This document shows, in pieces, positions 53,595-64,000 of a stretch of DNA of 64,000 nt. The notes under the pieces were generated by a model that was not told the origin of the DNA, ran no database searches, and saw only the letters and a list, made by a program, of their open reading frames with translations. The position numbers and the translations under genes are program-made. This stretch comes from Symbiodinium natans. Its lineage: Eukaryota > Sar > Dinophyceae > Suessiales > Symbiodiniaceae. The first letter of the stretch is position 1, and each line of letters opens with the position of its first letter. The stretch lies in assembly GCA_905221605.1 (NCBI GenBank), contig CAJNDS010002659.1, forward strand, positions 124,001 through 188,000. Direction: 5' to 3'.

Positions 53595-55451
53595 AGTGGT
53601 TTGTGGTTTGTTTCCCCTTAATGGCAGAGACGTACTTCTCGACCATATTCTTGTTGTCGAATCGTTATCATTGCTATCACTAGACTTATGAGTAGTATTC
53701 TGATTCTTATTTCTATTATTATTCTCATTCTTGTTCGTATTCTTATCCTTATCCTTATCCTTATCCTTATCCTTATTCTTATTCTTATTCTCATTCTTAT
53801 TCTTATTCTTATTCTTAGTACTATCATTATTGCAATGACCATGATTCTTGTTTGTCCTAATCATTGTGAACGCTGCGCGTCGGCCCCTCGGCCCGGGCCG
53901 ACGCACAGAGGAGTTGAGCGTCGAGGGTTCCATTTGCTGGGATGCCTGCCGGGAGGGATATTGTTCGCGTGTGCTTGTAGGTCCTATTGAAAGCCCAACA
54001 GAGTTCCGAAGAAGTCCCTGAGAAAGCAGTTGTGGGGTCCTCCCACAACTGACAAGTTGTGCTTAGAAACCTCCAGCGGCTGTGGGTTGAGGCTAGGCAA
54101 GGTAGGTGCAAGTGTAAGTTTTACTTTAGGGGTTTTCTAGAATCCCGTTCCGGGACTTTAATCTTCAAAACTTACACCGATGATGGGCTGCGCATGTTGG
54201 GTCTTCCCTTGCTTGGCGTCAAGATCTCTGGGAGGCTTAGATACCATGCCATAGTGACTCCAAGAGGCTCACAAGCTGTTGCCAGTATGGCCTCAAGAAG
54301 AGGCGCAGATTCCTGGGAATGTCTCCAAGGCAGGGGTTTAGGGTTTAGGGTTTAGGGTTTAGGGTTTAGGGTTTAGGGTTTAGGGTTCAGGGTTTAGGGT
54401 TTAGGGTTTAGGGTTTAGCGTAGGGTTTACACCTCCCAAGCCCCTTGGGGAAGGCCCTGCCTGAAGGACGGATCACCTATGACTCAGAGCGGGCCTAAGT
54501 TAGCTCTTGGGGCTCAGGTCTCTACGGTATATGGGCGTTTGGATTCGTAGATCGTTTTGGTTTTGGGAGCACGGGCGATCCGCCGGTTTAGATTTTTTTC
54601 AACATCCCGGCGTTCAGCACTGCGGGGGCTTCTGGGCAACCAGGCTGCATTGCCCAAAGCGAGACAGAGAGTTAAGGCTGAAGCCCCACAAGCTCGAGCT
54701 CGTCTAAGCCAGACAAGCCGCCCAGCGCAACCAGCCGCGTCGCAACTCGAAGAGTTGAGATTTTGCGTTGCTCGGGTAATCGGCAGCTCTCGGCCAGACG
54801 ACTGGGGGGGGGGCAAAGGCGGCAAAGTTAAATGCCCCTTCCCGTGCAGCCCAAGGCTTCAGGGCTCTCTGGGGGGTTTAGGGTTTAGGGTTTAGGATTT
54901 AGGGTTTAGGGTTTAGGGTTTAGGGTTTAGGGTTTCTGGGCTTAGGGAGCTTAAGTCTTGGGTCCTTGGTGCTTAGTTTGTTTTTGCAGGGCTCCCTTAC
55001 AAACGCATGTCTAAGCGTGCTTTGGTGGGGTCATGCGGATGTGAAATCCTTTTCTGGCCTTATAACTTTGGGTTTAGGGTTTGGGGTCTAGGGATTAGGG
55101 GTTTTGGGTTTAATTAGGTTTTAGGGATAGGGCTGGAATTTTCTGCGAGGCGCCCCTCACTCCTTTTCCCAAGATGGTGGGAATTTCCTGACATGAGAGC
55201 ATGTCTCAGTGTAGAAACGCCCTCTATTCTCGGATAAACCCTAAACCCTAAACCCTAAACCCTAACTAAACCCTACACCCTAAACCCTAAGCCCTAAACC
55301 CTAAAACCCCTAAACCCTGCAGGCCATCGATCTTAGAGCCCCTTATGAGTCTTAAAGGTCTCAGGGCAGGCACCCAGTCACAGCTGAAGCAATGCCCTGA
55401 CAAGCTTTGTGACCGTCCGGTCTGTGTACGCCGTCCAAAACAAAGTGGGCA

Positions 55452-55546
55452 TTTCCGAAAATAGGGGTACCCCGAATATACCCCCCGCAAATACTATGAT
55501 CCTGATTATGGGAACCCCCCAAAAAGGGTACCCCTATTTTCGGAAA
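55452..55546. mobile_element. Inverted-repeat element, family H, best-preserved copy
   Basis: The arms are perfect complements over 21 bp (55452-55472 and 55526-55546), starting TTTCCGAAAATAGGGG. Inside are AAATACTATGATCC and GATTATGGGAACC. AAGTGGGCA and AAGTGCA flank the two ends, a possible short duplication. Confidence 0.85.
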
Positions 55547-56320
55547 CCCCCAAGTGCATGATCACTATAGGTTCCCCGTTTGGGGATTTAGCGTGCGTGG
55601 GGGCCGAAAGAATCCTTAGTTCAATGCCCCTCAACACGGAAAAGCTTGGAACCCTAAAGGCCTTCGGACTGCTCGAGCGCTTCGGAAACTGAAGGGGGTT
55701 TGGGTTATGTGGGTTGGAGGTCTCTTGAGTAGGGTTTCTGTTTTATAGGGGCCTCATATTCGGGATTCTTTTTAGGGTATCTAGGGCCCATGTTAAGGAA
55801 TGAGGGTAACAGTTAAAGATTAACTTCAAGCCCTGAAGCCACGCCCAACCCAGGCCAAAGGAGGCATCGATAGGTTTAGGGTTTAGCGTTTAGGGTTTAG
55901 GGTTCAGGGTGTAGGGCTTTAGGGTTTAGGGCTTTAAGGTTTAGGACTTAGGGTTTAGGGCTTTAGGGTTTAGGGTTTATGGTTTAGCCACAAAAAGACT
56001 CCCAGGACCATAGCCCTGAAGCCTGTCCCAAACCACCTTCGAAGCCCTTGAAGCCCTGCTTAAGACTTGATTCCAGAGCGCCTCGTCCTCGAGTCATCAT
56101 CGCCTCTGTCTGACCCAAATCTTTTGCTCAAAAAACGATAGGGGACTTGTCTGCACTGGCAGAGCTGGCAGAGCTGGCAGAGCTCTCTCACATTAGGCAA
56201 GGAAGTGCAGACAGCCCCTTAGCCTGCAACTCAGGTCTATGGCAAGCTGACTGTTAGGCTATAGCATGCCAAAGAAAGTATGCAGGTAGAAACGAAGATC
56301 ATCCCAGTACACCCGTTGCC

Positions 56321-57097
56321 ATGTCCGCGGAGACAGACACCAGCCTGGTCCCTGAAAGTGAAGTGTCCCAGGACAGCATCTGCGAAACCTTGGCAGCATG
56401 GGCCGATACCACAAAGCCCTGTTGGCAGCACATCCTCGAGATTGAAATGGAGACCGACAGCAACCTGAAAAGCGATGTCTACCTCATACCAATGGCCGAG
56501 ATCCCTGCAACAAGTGGCACTGAGATGACAGAGGGTGTGCTCGGCGAAGCCGAAGGCAAGGAGTTGACCGTGGAGGCACTTTCTGGCGAGGTGACACATC
56601 TGACAGTGCTGGCGCCTCACACGGTGGCGCATGTGAAGCAGATGCTGGAAGCATGCCTGGGCATCCCGGCAGTCTTGCAAAAGATCATCCTAGATTCAGT
56701 GGAGCTGCCAGATGAGGCGGTGGTGGCAGGAGGTTCAGTGACGCTCCTGAAGAGCGATCCGCCGATCATCACCTCGGAAGACTTCCTGCGCAGCATGGCG
56801 GAGGTGCACGGCTGGGAGCGGAAGGACGTCTTCAGACGATGGCATAGCTTCGACACGTACCGACAGTTCCCGGCAACCAAAATGCAGACGTTGCAGTGGG
56901 CGATGGGCCACAAGGGGATGAGGAACGTACCCTTAACGGCGGAAAATGTGTTGGGATGCTTCGATGTCTGGCTTGGCCTCAATCACAAGGAAGGCACGCA
57001 TCCCGACAGCTTCAGAGCGCACGTGAACGAGGTGGTCGCGTTCTTGCAGCACTGTTGCTACAGCCCGTCCCTGCTGGTGGCCTATGACGTGCCTTGA
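56321..57097 (+). CDS. Small ubiquitin-like-domain protein, single exon, 258 aa
   Basis: ATG at 56321 (GCCATGTCC context) to TGA at 57097 without introns. The N-terminal 80 residues are acidic and poorly conserved-looking. Residues about 81-148 look like a ubiquitin-like fold (KELTVEALSGEVTHLTVLA, VKQMLEACLGI, LQKIILDSVELPDE, VAGGSVTLL). The last 110 residues (DFLRSMAEVHGWERKDVFRR, WLGLNHKEGTHPDSF, VVAFLQHCCYSPSLLVAYDV) are not recognised. The ubiquitin-like part resembles that of many dinoflagellate proteins in which it precedes other modules. Coding sequence is clean, so it is probably an active gene. Downstream (57100-57310) lies imperfect TAGCA/AGTCC repeat DNA. Confidence 0.75.
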   Translation: MSAETDTSLVPESEVSQDSICETLAAWADTTKPCWQHILEIEMETDSNLKSDVYLIPMAEIPATSGTEMTEGVLGEAEGKELTVEALSGEVTHLTVLAPHTVAHVKQMLEACLGIPAVLQKIILDSVELPDEAVVAGGSVTLLKSDPPIITSEDFLRSMAEVHGWERKDVFRRWHSFDTYRQFPATKMQTLQWAMGHKGMRNVPLTAENVLGCFDVWLGLNHKEGTHPDSFRAHVNEVVAFLQHCCYSPSLLVAYDVP

Positions 57098-57109
57098 TTC
57101 TGGATCTGT

Positions 57110-57760
57110 GGTGAATGTACTTTGTACTCTGCTTTAGTATGGCATTGACCGTTGGTTTATACTACCAGTATAGCATAGCGTAGCAGGGCATAGCTCCGAA
57201 AAGCATGGTATAGTTTAGCAACGGCAACAGCAACAGCAACTAACAAGGTACAGCATAGTTCTAGTCCAGTCCAGTCCAGTCTAGTAAGTCTAGTATAGCA
57301 CACTTTGCTACAGCAAAGCATTCAATAGCAGCAGAATAAACTTGCGACGCTGCTGGAATGTTGTTCGGATGAGTCTTCTCCTGCATAGACAAGTGCAAGA
57401 GATGCAGGTGTCTAGGATTTAGGGTATGCTGTGGTAGTACAATCATGCAGTGCACAACAGTGTTTAACTCTGCATCCAAAAGACGTTGTGGCATACTTAG
57501 ACCAGAACTGGTCCAGGGTACCGCTTTTGTGCTGCGTTTTTTGACAACCACCACCTTTTCCCGAGTAAATAAATCTTCAGGAGCCTTATTTGCACGACGA
57601 CGATGCGGAGTTCGTCTTCTTCTTTGCCGGCAGACTACGCAGTGACCTGCAAACCTTTGTGGTACACAGCTTCCTCTTGAACTGCTGGATGTAGCGCCTT
57701 GCAAGAACAAGTCAGGTTCTCGTAAAGTAGATGCGCTTTGGGGCTGCAGACATGTAAACG
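57110..57760. other. 3' flank with short TAGCATAG / AGTCC repeats
   Basis: Imperfect GTATAGCAT and CAACAG repeats (57160-57245), TAGTCCAGTCCAGTCC (57261-57280), then unique DNA with no convincing gene. No clear polyadenylation signal is recognised. Confidence 0.5.
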
Positions 57761-57930
57761 TTCCTCAATCTCTTGGTGCCCCAGTGGAGCTGCTTCGGCG
57801 TTTCAGTGCTGGGCGCTCTAGATGTAGGACACCACTTCACCTCCTAGATTCCCTTCTGTCCTAAACACTCTGTCACTCCTCTGAGGGTTTGCTTGAACCT
57901 AAACTCGGAAGCAAACCCGGACTCCTTGAG

Positions 57931-57985
57931 GTGGACGCAACCTACACACTTTACCGAATCATCAGCCTCATCGTTGCGGACGGGG
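57931..57985 (+). pseudogene. Duplicate of phosphodiesterase exon 2
   Basis: GTGGACGCAACCTACACACT onwards codes [18 protein letters not shown], with GAG acceptor and GT donor kept. It differs from exon 2 by three synonymous changes and one replacement (Ala to Val). Without a neighbouring exon 1 or intact exon 3 it cannot form the enzyme. Confidence 0.75.
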
Positions 57986-58494
57986 TGTTGTGATAGAGGT
58001 TTGGGGCATCAGAGTGGCAAGCCCCTAACCTAGAGGTCCTCTTCAGCAGTGTTCACAACCCCATAGCTGCCCGCGAAGCTTCAAGTAAAACTCTCTTGGT
58101 TGAGGAGCTCAGGTTTTGAAACCCTAAGCCCTAAACCCTAAACCCTAAACCGTTGAGGAGTTCAGGTTTTGAAGAGCTGCAAGGAGGGGTTCGGTCAGGA
58201 CTTTATAACGTCTAAGATTGGCTGAAAGGCCTTGAAGAAAGAAAGGCCAGTTAGGGTGCCCTAAACCTTTAACTTCCCAAGCCCCTAAACCCGAAACCCG
58301 ATACCCGAAACCCCGAACCGTATTTTCGTGAACCCCATTTTGGGTTTTGGCATCTTAGGGTGGAGGGTTGTGGCAGCAGGGTTCATGGAGGGCTCAGATC
58401 CCTGAACCGCCAGACCCAACCCCCCCAAAATCTCTCCCAAAAACCGGGATCAGGGTTTAGGGCTCAGGGTTAGGATTCGGGTTTAGGTCCCAAA

Positions 58495-58583
58495 ATAGTC
58501 GGATTCCGGAATAAGGACCCCAATGAGGGACCCCTAATCTCGGAAACCCCCAAATCGTCTTTTTTGGGGCTGCCCTATTTTGA
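58495..58583. mobile_element. Inverted-repeat element, family H (duplicate of 39758)
   Basis: CCAAAATAGTCGGATTCC, then CCCCTAATCTCGGAAAC and CTATTTTGAG; part of the duplicated block, without the poly-C expansion of copy 1. Confidence 0.65.
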
Positions 58584-59464
58584 GTGAGACGAAGCAGGCT
58601 ACCAGCTGCTTAGGAACCCATGTTAGTGCTACACCAGCACCGCTAGGAGCAGTACCTGGGTCATCTGGAAAGCCGCTGCCCTAGCTGGTGCCGCCTGATA
58701 CAGGGACCCCAAAGGCGATCCTTATTTCGAGAACTACCCATAACATGGGGCGTGTCTCCCCCTGTAAAAGAGGGCCCAGCAGACAGAGCCCGCAAGCTTC
58801 GCACCCGAAAAGTCGTCAACAAACCGGCTTATGAGATCCGCCTCCCCCGGTCGTTCGCCCTCAATCCTTCAATACTATCAACAGTGATAAGGATAGAAAG
58901 TATAGGAATGTACTCATGACAACAGACTACGGAAACCAAGAACCTCCCCTTGTTTCGGACAGCTCATCAGGTTTGAATCACATGAAACAAGCCCCCCCCC
59001 CCCCCCCCCGAAGCCCTGAAATAATCATCGGACCAAGGTTCTGCATACATTTGGTCTAATTGCAGGAAGCATGCGTGCGATGAGCCAGACGAAGGAAATC
59101 GCAGTGTCAGAAAGTGCTGCCGCTTCGGAAAGTAAGTCCCGAAAGTAGCCGTGTCGAATCTGAGACTGAGACTGTTTCGAATAAGGTAACAAAGGACGAA
59201 ACGAGGTTTCGGGTTTAGGGTTTAGGGTATCAGAACCTTCTAGCCTCAACACCAAGGAAGCGACAACAAGTAGATTCACTCCCAAGCAAGCCTCTAACAC
59301 AGGAATCCTCAATCCTGAAGTCCTAAACCACTGTAATCCCCCTAAGAATGCCTGAGCTCCCTCAAACACCAGAAAAACAACAGCCTAAGCACCAAAATCC
59401 CCTCGAAAGTCCCAACCCCCCCACAACCCCAATAAAGCACGAGAAGCCTCCCCGAGCGAACCAG

Positions 59465-59492
59465 GCTTTGGCATACTGGCGGCGGCCATCGC
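59465..59492 (+). pseudogene. Truncated duplicate of phosphodiesterase exon 3
   Basis: Codes FGILAAAI and then leaves homology exactly before the catalytic His-Asp of the true exon (IAHDMG at 40929-40944). The duplication breakpoint removed the metal-binding HD pair. Confidence 0.75.
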
Positions 59493-59499
59493 CGGGACG

Positions 59500-59754
59500 G
59501 CACCCGCCAGCGGCCACTTGCCAGATTTTCTTCACAGAGGTGTCGAGGGGGGACCCCTCAGATTGCGCACAAAGGCGCCTCACGAGCACTGCACGTCGAG
59601 GTCTGAGTCGACGTGTCAGGCCAAGCCCAGCACCCTGCAAAGCAGACCGTACAGTAGCAGCTCCTCGTGTCCAGACGAGAGCGGGTCTGAGGGTGTAGAT
59701 CCTGCCATCCCAGTAGTTTATGAGTCACTGAACCCGAGCCGCGGTAAATTGTGA
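59500..59754 (+). CDS. Possible 3' terminal exon, Ser-rich, unknown
   Basis: Following a TTCTTCACAG acceptor-like site near 59537 the frame reads KAPHEHCTSRSESTCQAKPS, TLQSRPYSSSSSCPDESGSE, GVDPAIPVVYESLNPSRGKL to TGA at 59754. Composition is low-complexity but codon-like. Not recognised. Confidence 0.3.
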   Translation, partial: APASGHLPDFLHRGVEGGPLRLRTKAPHEHCTSRSESTCQAKPSTLQSRPYSSSSSCPDESGSEGVDPAIPVVYESLNPSRGKL

Positions 59755-60166
59755 TTTTGTGAGATTGAGGTGCTTGGAATTCGCGATGCAAGTCGGTTCC
59801 CCCTTCGACCCTTCCCTGACGACACTGGATGAAACGGTTCCCTGAAAGTTTAGGAATGTGCAGGGCATGCATAGGGCAGAGGGGCTAACAGGGGGCCCTA
59901 AACCCTTGACCACATTCCCTGGCAAGCCAACACTGCGCTCATGATCTTTCTGGCTCCCACCCAGTCGGCTCAAGATCGGAAGGCCTTTTCCACAGCCAGG
60001 CTTAGATATCCGGCGCTAGTGCTATCAGAGCTGTTGGCACCCCATTTGGGTTTCAGAGCAGACACATTGCACATAACTTCAGGCTCAAGATCCGGTATAA
60101 GCCTCCGAACTCCAATCCTGAAAACCCCCAAACCCCATACACCTCAAACCCTACAAGCCCCAAGCC

Positions 60167-60234
60167 CGTGGACCGCTTTGCCCTCGGCCGCGTCCGCTGC
60201 CGGGCCAAGCGAGGCGGACTCTCCTATAAGAAAG
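60167..60234 (+). CDS. Exon-like segment, unknown gene
   Basis: Reads PVDRFALGRVRCRAKRGGLS, YKK and is followed by GTGACA, a possible GT donor after AAG. GC-rich and located between diverged CCCTAAA-type units. No partner found. Confidence 0.3.
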
Positions 60235-60337
60235 GTGACATGCAGTTGCGTTGACTCTTGAGGGCATAAGGTTCACGAAGACAATCTATGTGGATCCGAA
60301 GGGTTGATGAGGCTGTACTGCACTTATATACAGACAC

Positions 60338-60370
60338 ACCGACACACACACACACACACACACACACAGC
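60338..60370. repeat. CA microsatellite
   Basis: (AC)n run. Confidence 0.95.
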
Positions 60371-60748
60371 TGCCTCTACTCCTACACCTACTTCTACACC
60401 CACACCTACACCTAAGCTCCTTCAATAGGCTACACCACACAGCCAGTTTGAGAGTTCGAGTGTTGCGGGTCCTCAGCGAGGTGTTGCCAGACGCCAAGGC
60501 CGGGAGACGTTGGGGTTCAGAGGTTTAGAAGGCTCAGACGTGTTCAAGGGCTGCTGCATCGCGGGATGTTCAAGATCTCAGGGTTCTGGCTGAGTGATAT
60601 TTACGTTTTGGGGCGTCGTGGGCTTTGGGCGCAAGCGTTTGAGGCAAAGCGCCTTGGAGTTTCGGGCTGTGGTAGCATCCCTTGGGCCCCCTATAAGCCC
60701 GGAGCCGAACTTGAACAAACACAAACCTAGGCAGCGCCGCACAGCTCG

Positions 60749-60849
60749 GTAGGCCCTTGGGACATTTTATATTTTCCCTTATTGAAAAATTGGGTTCAAG
60801 AGGATCATATTCAGGAAAGCCTTTCAGAGGGGTTTAAAGGCCATCCGAG
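60749..60849 (+). mobile_element. Introner-like element, family A copy 3
   Basis: GTAGGCCCTTGGGACATT at the start, AGAGGATCATATTCAGGAAA inside, TTTAAAGGCCATCCGAG at the end. GT...AG ends as in the copy that forms an intron at 16986. Confidence 0.75.
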
Positions 60850-60914
60850 AGAAGTACTGAGCCCACCCCCCTCATCTTGCCATCGGACGTGGCGTAATCT
60901 GGGGGGGGGGCTTA

Positions 60915-60992
60915 CGAAAAATAGCCCCAAGTAGTAGGATCCCCCTTATGGTGTGGGCCCCAATAAGGTACCCCGAATTTCGGAAACCCCCA
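60915..60992. mobile_element. Inverted-repeat element, family H
   Basis: ACGAAAAATAGCCCCAAGTA, GTAGGATCCCCCTTATGG, CCCCAATAAGGTACCCCGAA, TTTCGGAAACCCCC. Confidence 0.6.
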
Positions 60993-61017
60993 TGTCATCG
61001 ACGCATGGTGTTGGAGG

Positions 61018-61084
61018 GGTTGCTGAAGGTGGCGCTCCCACCACGGATCGACCTCGTTTCGCTTCGCACCTTCCAAGGCGCTCT
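61018..61084 (+). CDS. Exon-like segment, unknown gene
   Basis: Reads MVLEGLLKVALPPRIDLVSL, RTFQGAL up to a CCCTAAA array. Coding-like, unassigned. Confidence 0.3.
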
Positions 61085-61299
61085 AACCCTAAACCCTAAA
61101 CCCTAAACCCTAAACCCTAAACCCTAAACCCTAAACCCTTCAGACCCGTTTATAGGGCGGCTTCTTTCCTGGGGGATCCCGAGAACCTCAGGTTCCCAGC
61201 TGGGACCCTCACACTGAGACCTGTGTAAAGCCTCCCTGGCCACCCCCAACCATTCCGCATCATTCCTCACAGCAACCTGTTAGTAGCAAAGTCACTCTA

Positions 61300-62690
61300 G
61301 TCCATGTGTAGCAGAACTTAACTCTGACCCTACAAACTCCAAGCCCCAAAACCCTGTGTGAGCCCTAAACTCCAAACCCTGGAACCCGAAACCCTTTGTA
61401 AACCCGAAACCTCAGACCCTATATAACCCCTCCAGAAACCCGAAACCCCAAACCCTCAACCCTGAGCGCTAAACCCTAAACCCCAAACCCTCAACCCTAA
61501 GCCCTCCACAAACCCCTACGCCCTCAGCTCCAGTCGGCAGTAGTCTTCTACGCGCATAAAAAACTACTGTTAACCTTAAACCCTCCATAAACCCTGAACC
61601 CTGAACCCTAAACCCTAAACCCTAAACCCTAAACCCTAAACCCCAAGAGCCCTCAGCTCCAGTTGGCGGCTACGACCTGGCTCGCCAGCCTCCGCGGCGC
61701 GCAGCCCAGGGAGCTGCAGAGGCCCAGTCAGTGTTTAGGGTTTAGGGTTTAGGGTTTAGGGTTTAGGGTTTAGGGTTTGGGGTTTAGGGTTTAGGGTTTA
61801 GGGTTTAGGGTTTAGGGTTTAGGGTTTAGGTTTAAGAGGAACCTTCATCAGAAGACTACCGTTTCAACAGTAACAGTTATGAGAAGAGGAGTCGTCACAT
61901 AAGATTAATCTTCACAGGAAGAGAAGGAATACATCGACAATCAGAAAGGAAGAGGAATTGCACTTGCAACTGTAATAGTTAGAAATGATAGCACTGCTGT
62001 TGGTGATAGCGACGACGATCAGATGACGATGACGACGGCGATGACGATGCTGATCATGATCTGAAGACTTTAGTTTACCATCCGCGGAGGGCGGCCAACC
62101 TGGAATCCCATCGGAGGTAGCATGAGGAGTGCGTTTCAATTCCGCTTCAACGACTGCTACTTGCAATGGTTTGAAATACCAGCCCTCCAAGGTCTAGGGC
62201 CGGGGGTGCGGAAGGTTATTCCAGAAGCCGCCACCAACACCCTCAACCTGGAAGCCTAAAAGCGACCCCAGAGCTCAACCCTGACGCCTCAACCCTGGTC
62301 CGAGCAGGTTAGGGAGACGAAGCTGGTGAGATACGCGCGCGCGCGCGCGCGCGCGTGTGTGTGTGTGTGGGTTGGCTGGTTGGTTGCTTGGTTGGTTGGT
62401 TGGTTGGTTGGTTGGTTGGTTGGTTGTTTAAGCCTCGGTTGCTGTAACAGCGCCCTTAAACCCCGATCTGCCCAAATCCTCTGCCCCAAAACTGAAGCCG
62501 CCTAAACCCTTACACTGCTGACCCCATAAGCTGCCCCCTCCCATCTCTGACATGCGAGGCGATGGGGGTCCAGCAGTCCTTACAGGGACAGGCCGGTGGG
62601 CTTGCCTCTCTGCTGACGTTTTGGAAGGTTTGGGATCATCTTACGTATTTGGGTTCGAGGGTTTGGGGTTGAGGGTCTAGGTACCAAGGG
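61300..62690. other. Repeat-rich DNA, no confirmed gene
   Basis: Arrays at 61593-61645 and 61734-61831, a GACGA-rich stretch at 62005-62050, and a (CG)n-(TG)n-(GGTT)n run at 62335-62427. Between them no convincing exon was found. Confidence 0.6.
62335..62427. repeat. (CG)n-(GT)n-(TTGG)n microsatellite
   Basis: Alternating GCGC then GTGT, both Z-DNA-prone sequence types, followed by TTGG units. Confidence 0.9.
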
Positions 62691-63056
62691 TGTGGGGGTT
62701 CGAGGAATTTGGCTACCTTGGCGTTGGAGGACCCTACCGAAGTCCGGAACACCCTCAATCAGCGCCTATCAGAACTCCAAAACCCGAAGCTGGAAATCGG
62801 GTCTCTGTCAAACTCCCCCGAGTGATGTTAGCGAGGGAACCATGAATCGCAAAGACCATAAAATTACGAAATTCCCCAAAGTTACTGCCTACTTGGTGGT
62901 AGACGGGGGGCTAGTTGATAGATGCCGTACCTGTACTTCTCCAAGTATGTGTCCGGCTTATCTATGAGACCTCTATGGATTTTAAGCTGCCATGCAGCCA
63001 TGGGCGCGGAGACTGAGTTTTAACCCCAATCTTGCATTCCGAAAACATCATCTAAA

Positions 63057-63245
63057 TGTATATACATATTTACATATTTACATATATACATATATACATA
63101 TACATATATACATAATTATATACATATACACATAATTATATACATATACACATAATTATATACATATATACATATATACATATATACATATATACATATA
63201 TACATATATACATATATACATATATACATATATACATATAATTGT
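63057..63245. repeat. ATACAT/ATATACAT microsatellite
   Basis: About 190 bp of tandem TATACA units; overlapping Ile/Tyr/Met ORFs are artefacts. Confidence 0.95.
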
Positions 63246-63758
63246 ATACGTCTGTACGTGTATATACATATTTGAAAACTTTATTAGGACAAGCGAGAAC
63301 TGCGAAGCCAGAAGACCGAGTCCGGCCAAAACCAAAGGGAAAACTATCCCACGCACCCGTCAAAACCCTCACCCTTCTCAACACTCTCGACTCTACGTGG
63401 CGAGCGCAATAATTCTCACCCCGTTGGCACCCTAAACAGAAGGAGGCTGTAATGCAAAAGGGCCCTGTAAGAGTGATTTTGCATTAGGGACACTCAAGCC
63501 CCGAAAGAACAGAGACCCCCAGCAACTCGGAATCCTAAAGCCCTTGCGCGCGGAGGCGGCACAGGGGGCTTTCAGTCCCAAGGAGTTGTTTTGTTGTGGT
63601 GCCGGGGTGGGGGGTTGCGGTGGTGTTGAGGGGGCATGAGGCCGTTTTGTGGGGTTCGTCCGTTCGGGAACTGTGATTCTGGTGGTTTCGCGCTTTGAGG
63701 CTAAGGGCGTCCTCCCCACGCAAACTTGCAACTTCCAATCGAACGGACATCGAGGCTA

Positions 63759-63907
63759 GATAGGCCCTTGGGACGTTTGTTATTTTCCCTTCTTGGGCTT
63801 AAGAGGATCATCTTCAGGAATACCCTCAACCCCAAACCCCAAACCCTAAACCCCAAACCCTAAACCCTAAAGGAATATTGTTCAGAGGGTTTTAAGGGCC
63901 ATCCTCG
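63759..63907 (+). mobile_element. Introner-like element, family A copy 4, interrupted by a telomere-like array
   Basis: Left part TAGGCCCTTGGGACGTT to CATCTTCAGG; right part GTTCAGAGGGTTTTAAGGGC, CATCCTCG. Between them 63823-63870 is CCCTAAA/CCCCAAA, bounded by AGGAATA at 63816-63822 and 63871-63877. The other three copies have no array at this point. Confidence 0.85.
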
Positions 63908-64000
63908 CAGGGGATCTTTTCTTGGGGGTGTTTTGGGTCGCTCTCTCGAAGACCTCGGAGGGCTTGGGCTTCTGAGCCAGGATCCCTCCAAAACCTGAGC

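Larger units (their letters stand above)
52360..56230. other. Repeat- and element-rich DNA without a confirmed gene
   Basis: Holds arrays (52360-52394, 52663-52690, 52797-52935, 54335-54430, 54878-54936, 55233-55315, 55876-55985), three short elements and a CTT/CCTTAT microsatellite (53690-53820). A 9-bp perfect hairpin AGTTGTGGG/CCCACAACT lies near 54030-54055. An open stretch at 54557-54830 (ALRGLLGNQAALPKARQRVK) is Arg/Ala-rich and not recognised. Confidence 0.5.
57777..59491 (+). repeat. Segmental duplication, copy 2
   Basis: Co-linear with 38322-40931. It starts at GCCCCAGTGGAGCTGCTTCG and diverges after CATACTGGCGGCGGCCATCG. It lacks the two large arrays of copy 1 and has a roughly 100-140 bp part inverted (58317-58452 against 39511-39605). 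Confidence 0.85.

Overview
The window reads as nuclear DNA of a dinoflagellate, with a Suessiales or Symbiodiniaceae-like genome as my best guess. The pointers are TTTAGGG/CCCTAAA arrays almost every kilobase, introns with mostly GC or GA donors and AG|G acceptors, intron-like mobile elements, almost all recognisable genes on the + strand, and typical dinoflagellate protein families (RCC1-like repeats, SHQW-ankyrin proteins, ubiquitin-like domains). No rRNA, tRNA, CRISPR array or bacterial-type operon was seen.

The main result is that most of the 'empty' DNA between the repeat arrays is split genes with tiny exons (30-105 bp), which a long-ORF view misses. Host gene 1 runs from about 3.4 kb to beyond 21.6 kb. 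It is a membrane protein with an S4-like basic helix, two later membrane segments and an extracellular domain, and resembles receptor-type nucleotide cyclases. Host gene 2 runs from before 38.3 kb to 51.67 kb and is a complete class I cyclic-nucleotide phosphodiesterase catalytic domain in 15 exons. Other genes lie wholly inside their introns on the same strand: a secreted PAN-like protein (6.3-7.7 kb, frameshifted) and a ubiquitin-like/RCC1-like gene (15.5-18.1 kb) in host 1, and a second ubiquitin-like/RCC1-like gene with a histone-H1-like tail (41.4-43.1 kb) in host 2. Free-standing genes are an SHQW-ankyrin protein (35.5-37.5 kb) and a small ubiquitin-like-domain protein (56.3-57.1 kb). 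A possible minus-strand gene lies at 1.3-2.9 kb.

The second theme is repeat mobility. Five telomere-like arrays are flanked by 7-23 bp direct repeats, as if inserted. A duplicated block (about 38.32-40.93 kb and 57.78-59.49 kb) gives filled and empty versions of the same sites, and shows a roughly 100-140 bp spacer flipped where copy 1 has arrays in opposite orientation. At least eight families of short inverted-repeat elements (roughly 65-125 bp) are scattered through the window. One of them forms the body of an RCC1-gene intron, and another copy of it has been interrupted by a telomere-like array.

Region by region: 1-3.3 kb minus-strand candidate and a 9-bp minisatellite; 3.4-22 kb host 1 with nested genes; 22-35 kb repeat-rich DNA (an 0.8 kb poly-G tract, poly-C tracts, many arrays) with a few exon-like islands; 35.4-37.5 kb ankyrin gene; 38.3-51.7 kb phosphodiesterase with nested gene; 51.7-64 kb the small ubiquitin-like gene, the duplicate block, scattered elements and microsatellites. 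All exon joins are my reading of frame, splice sites and family motifs; there are no transcript data.
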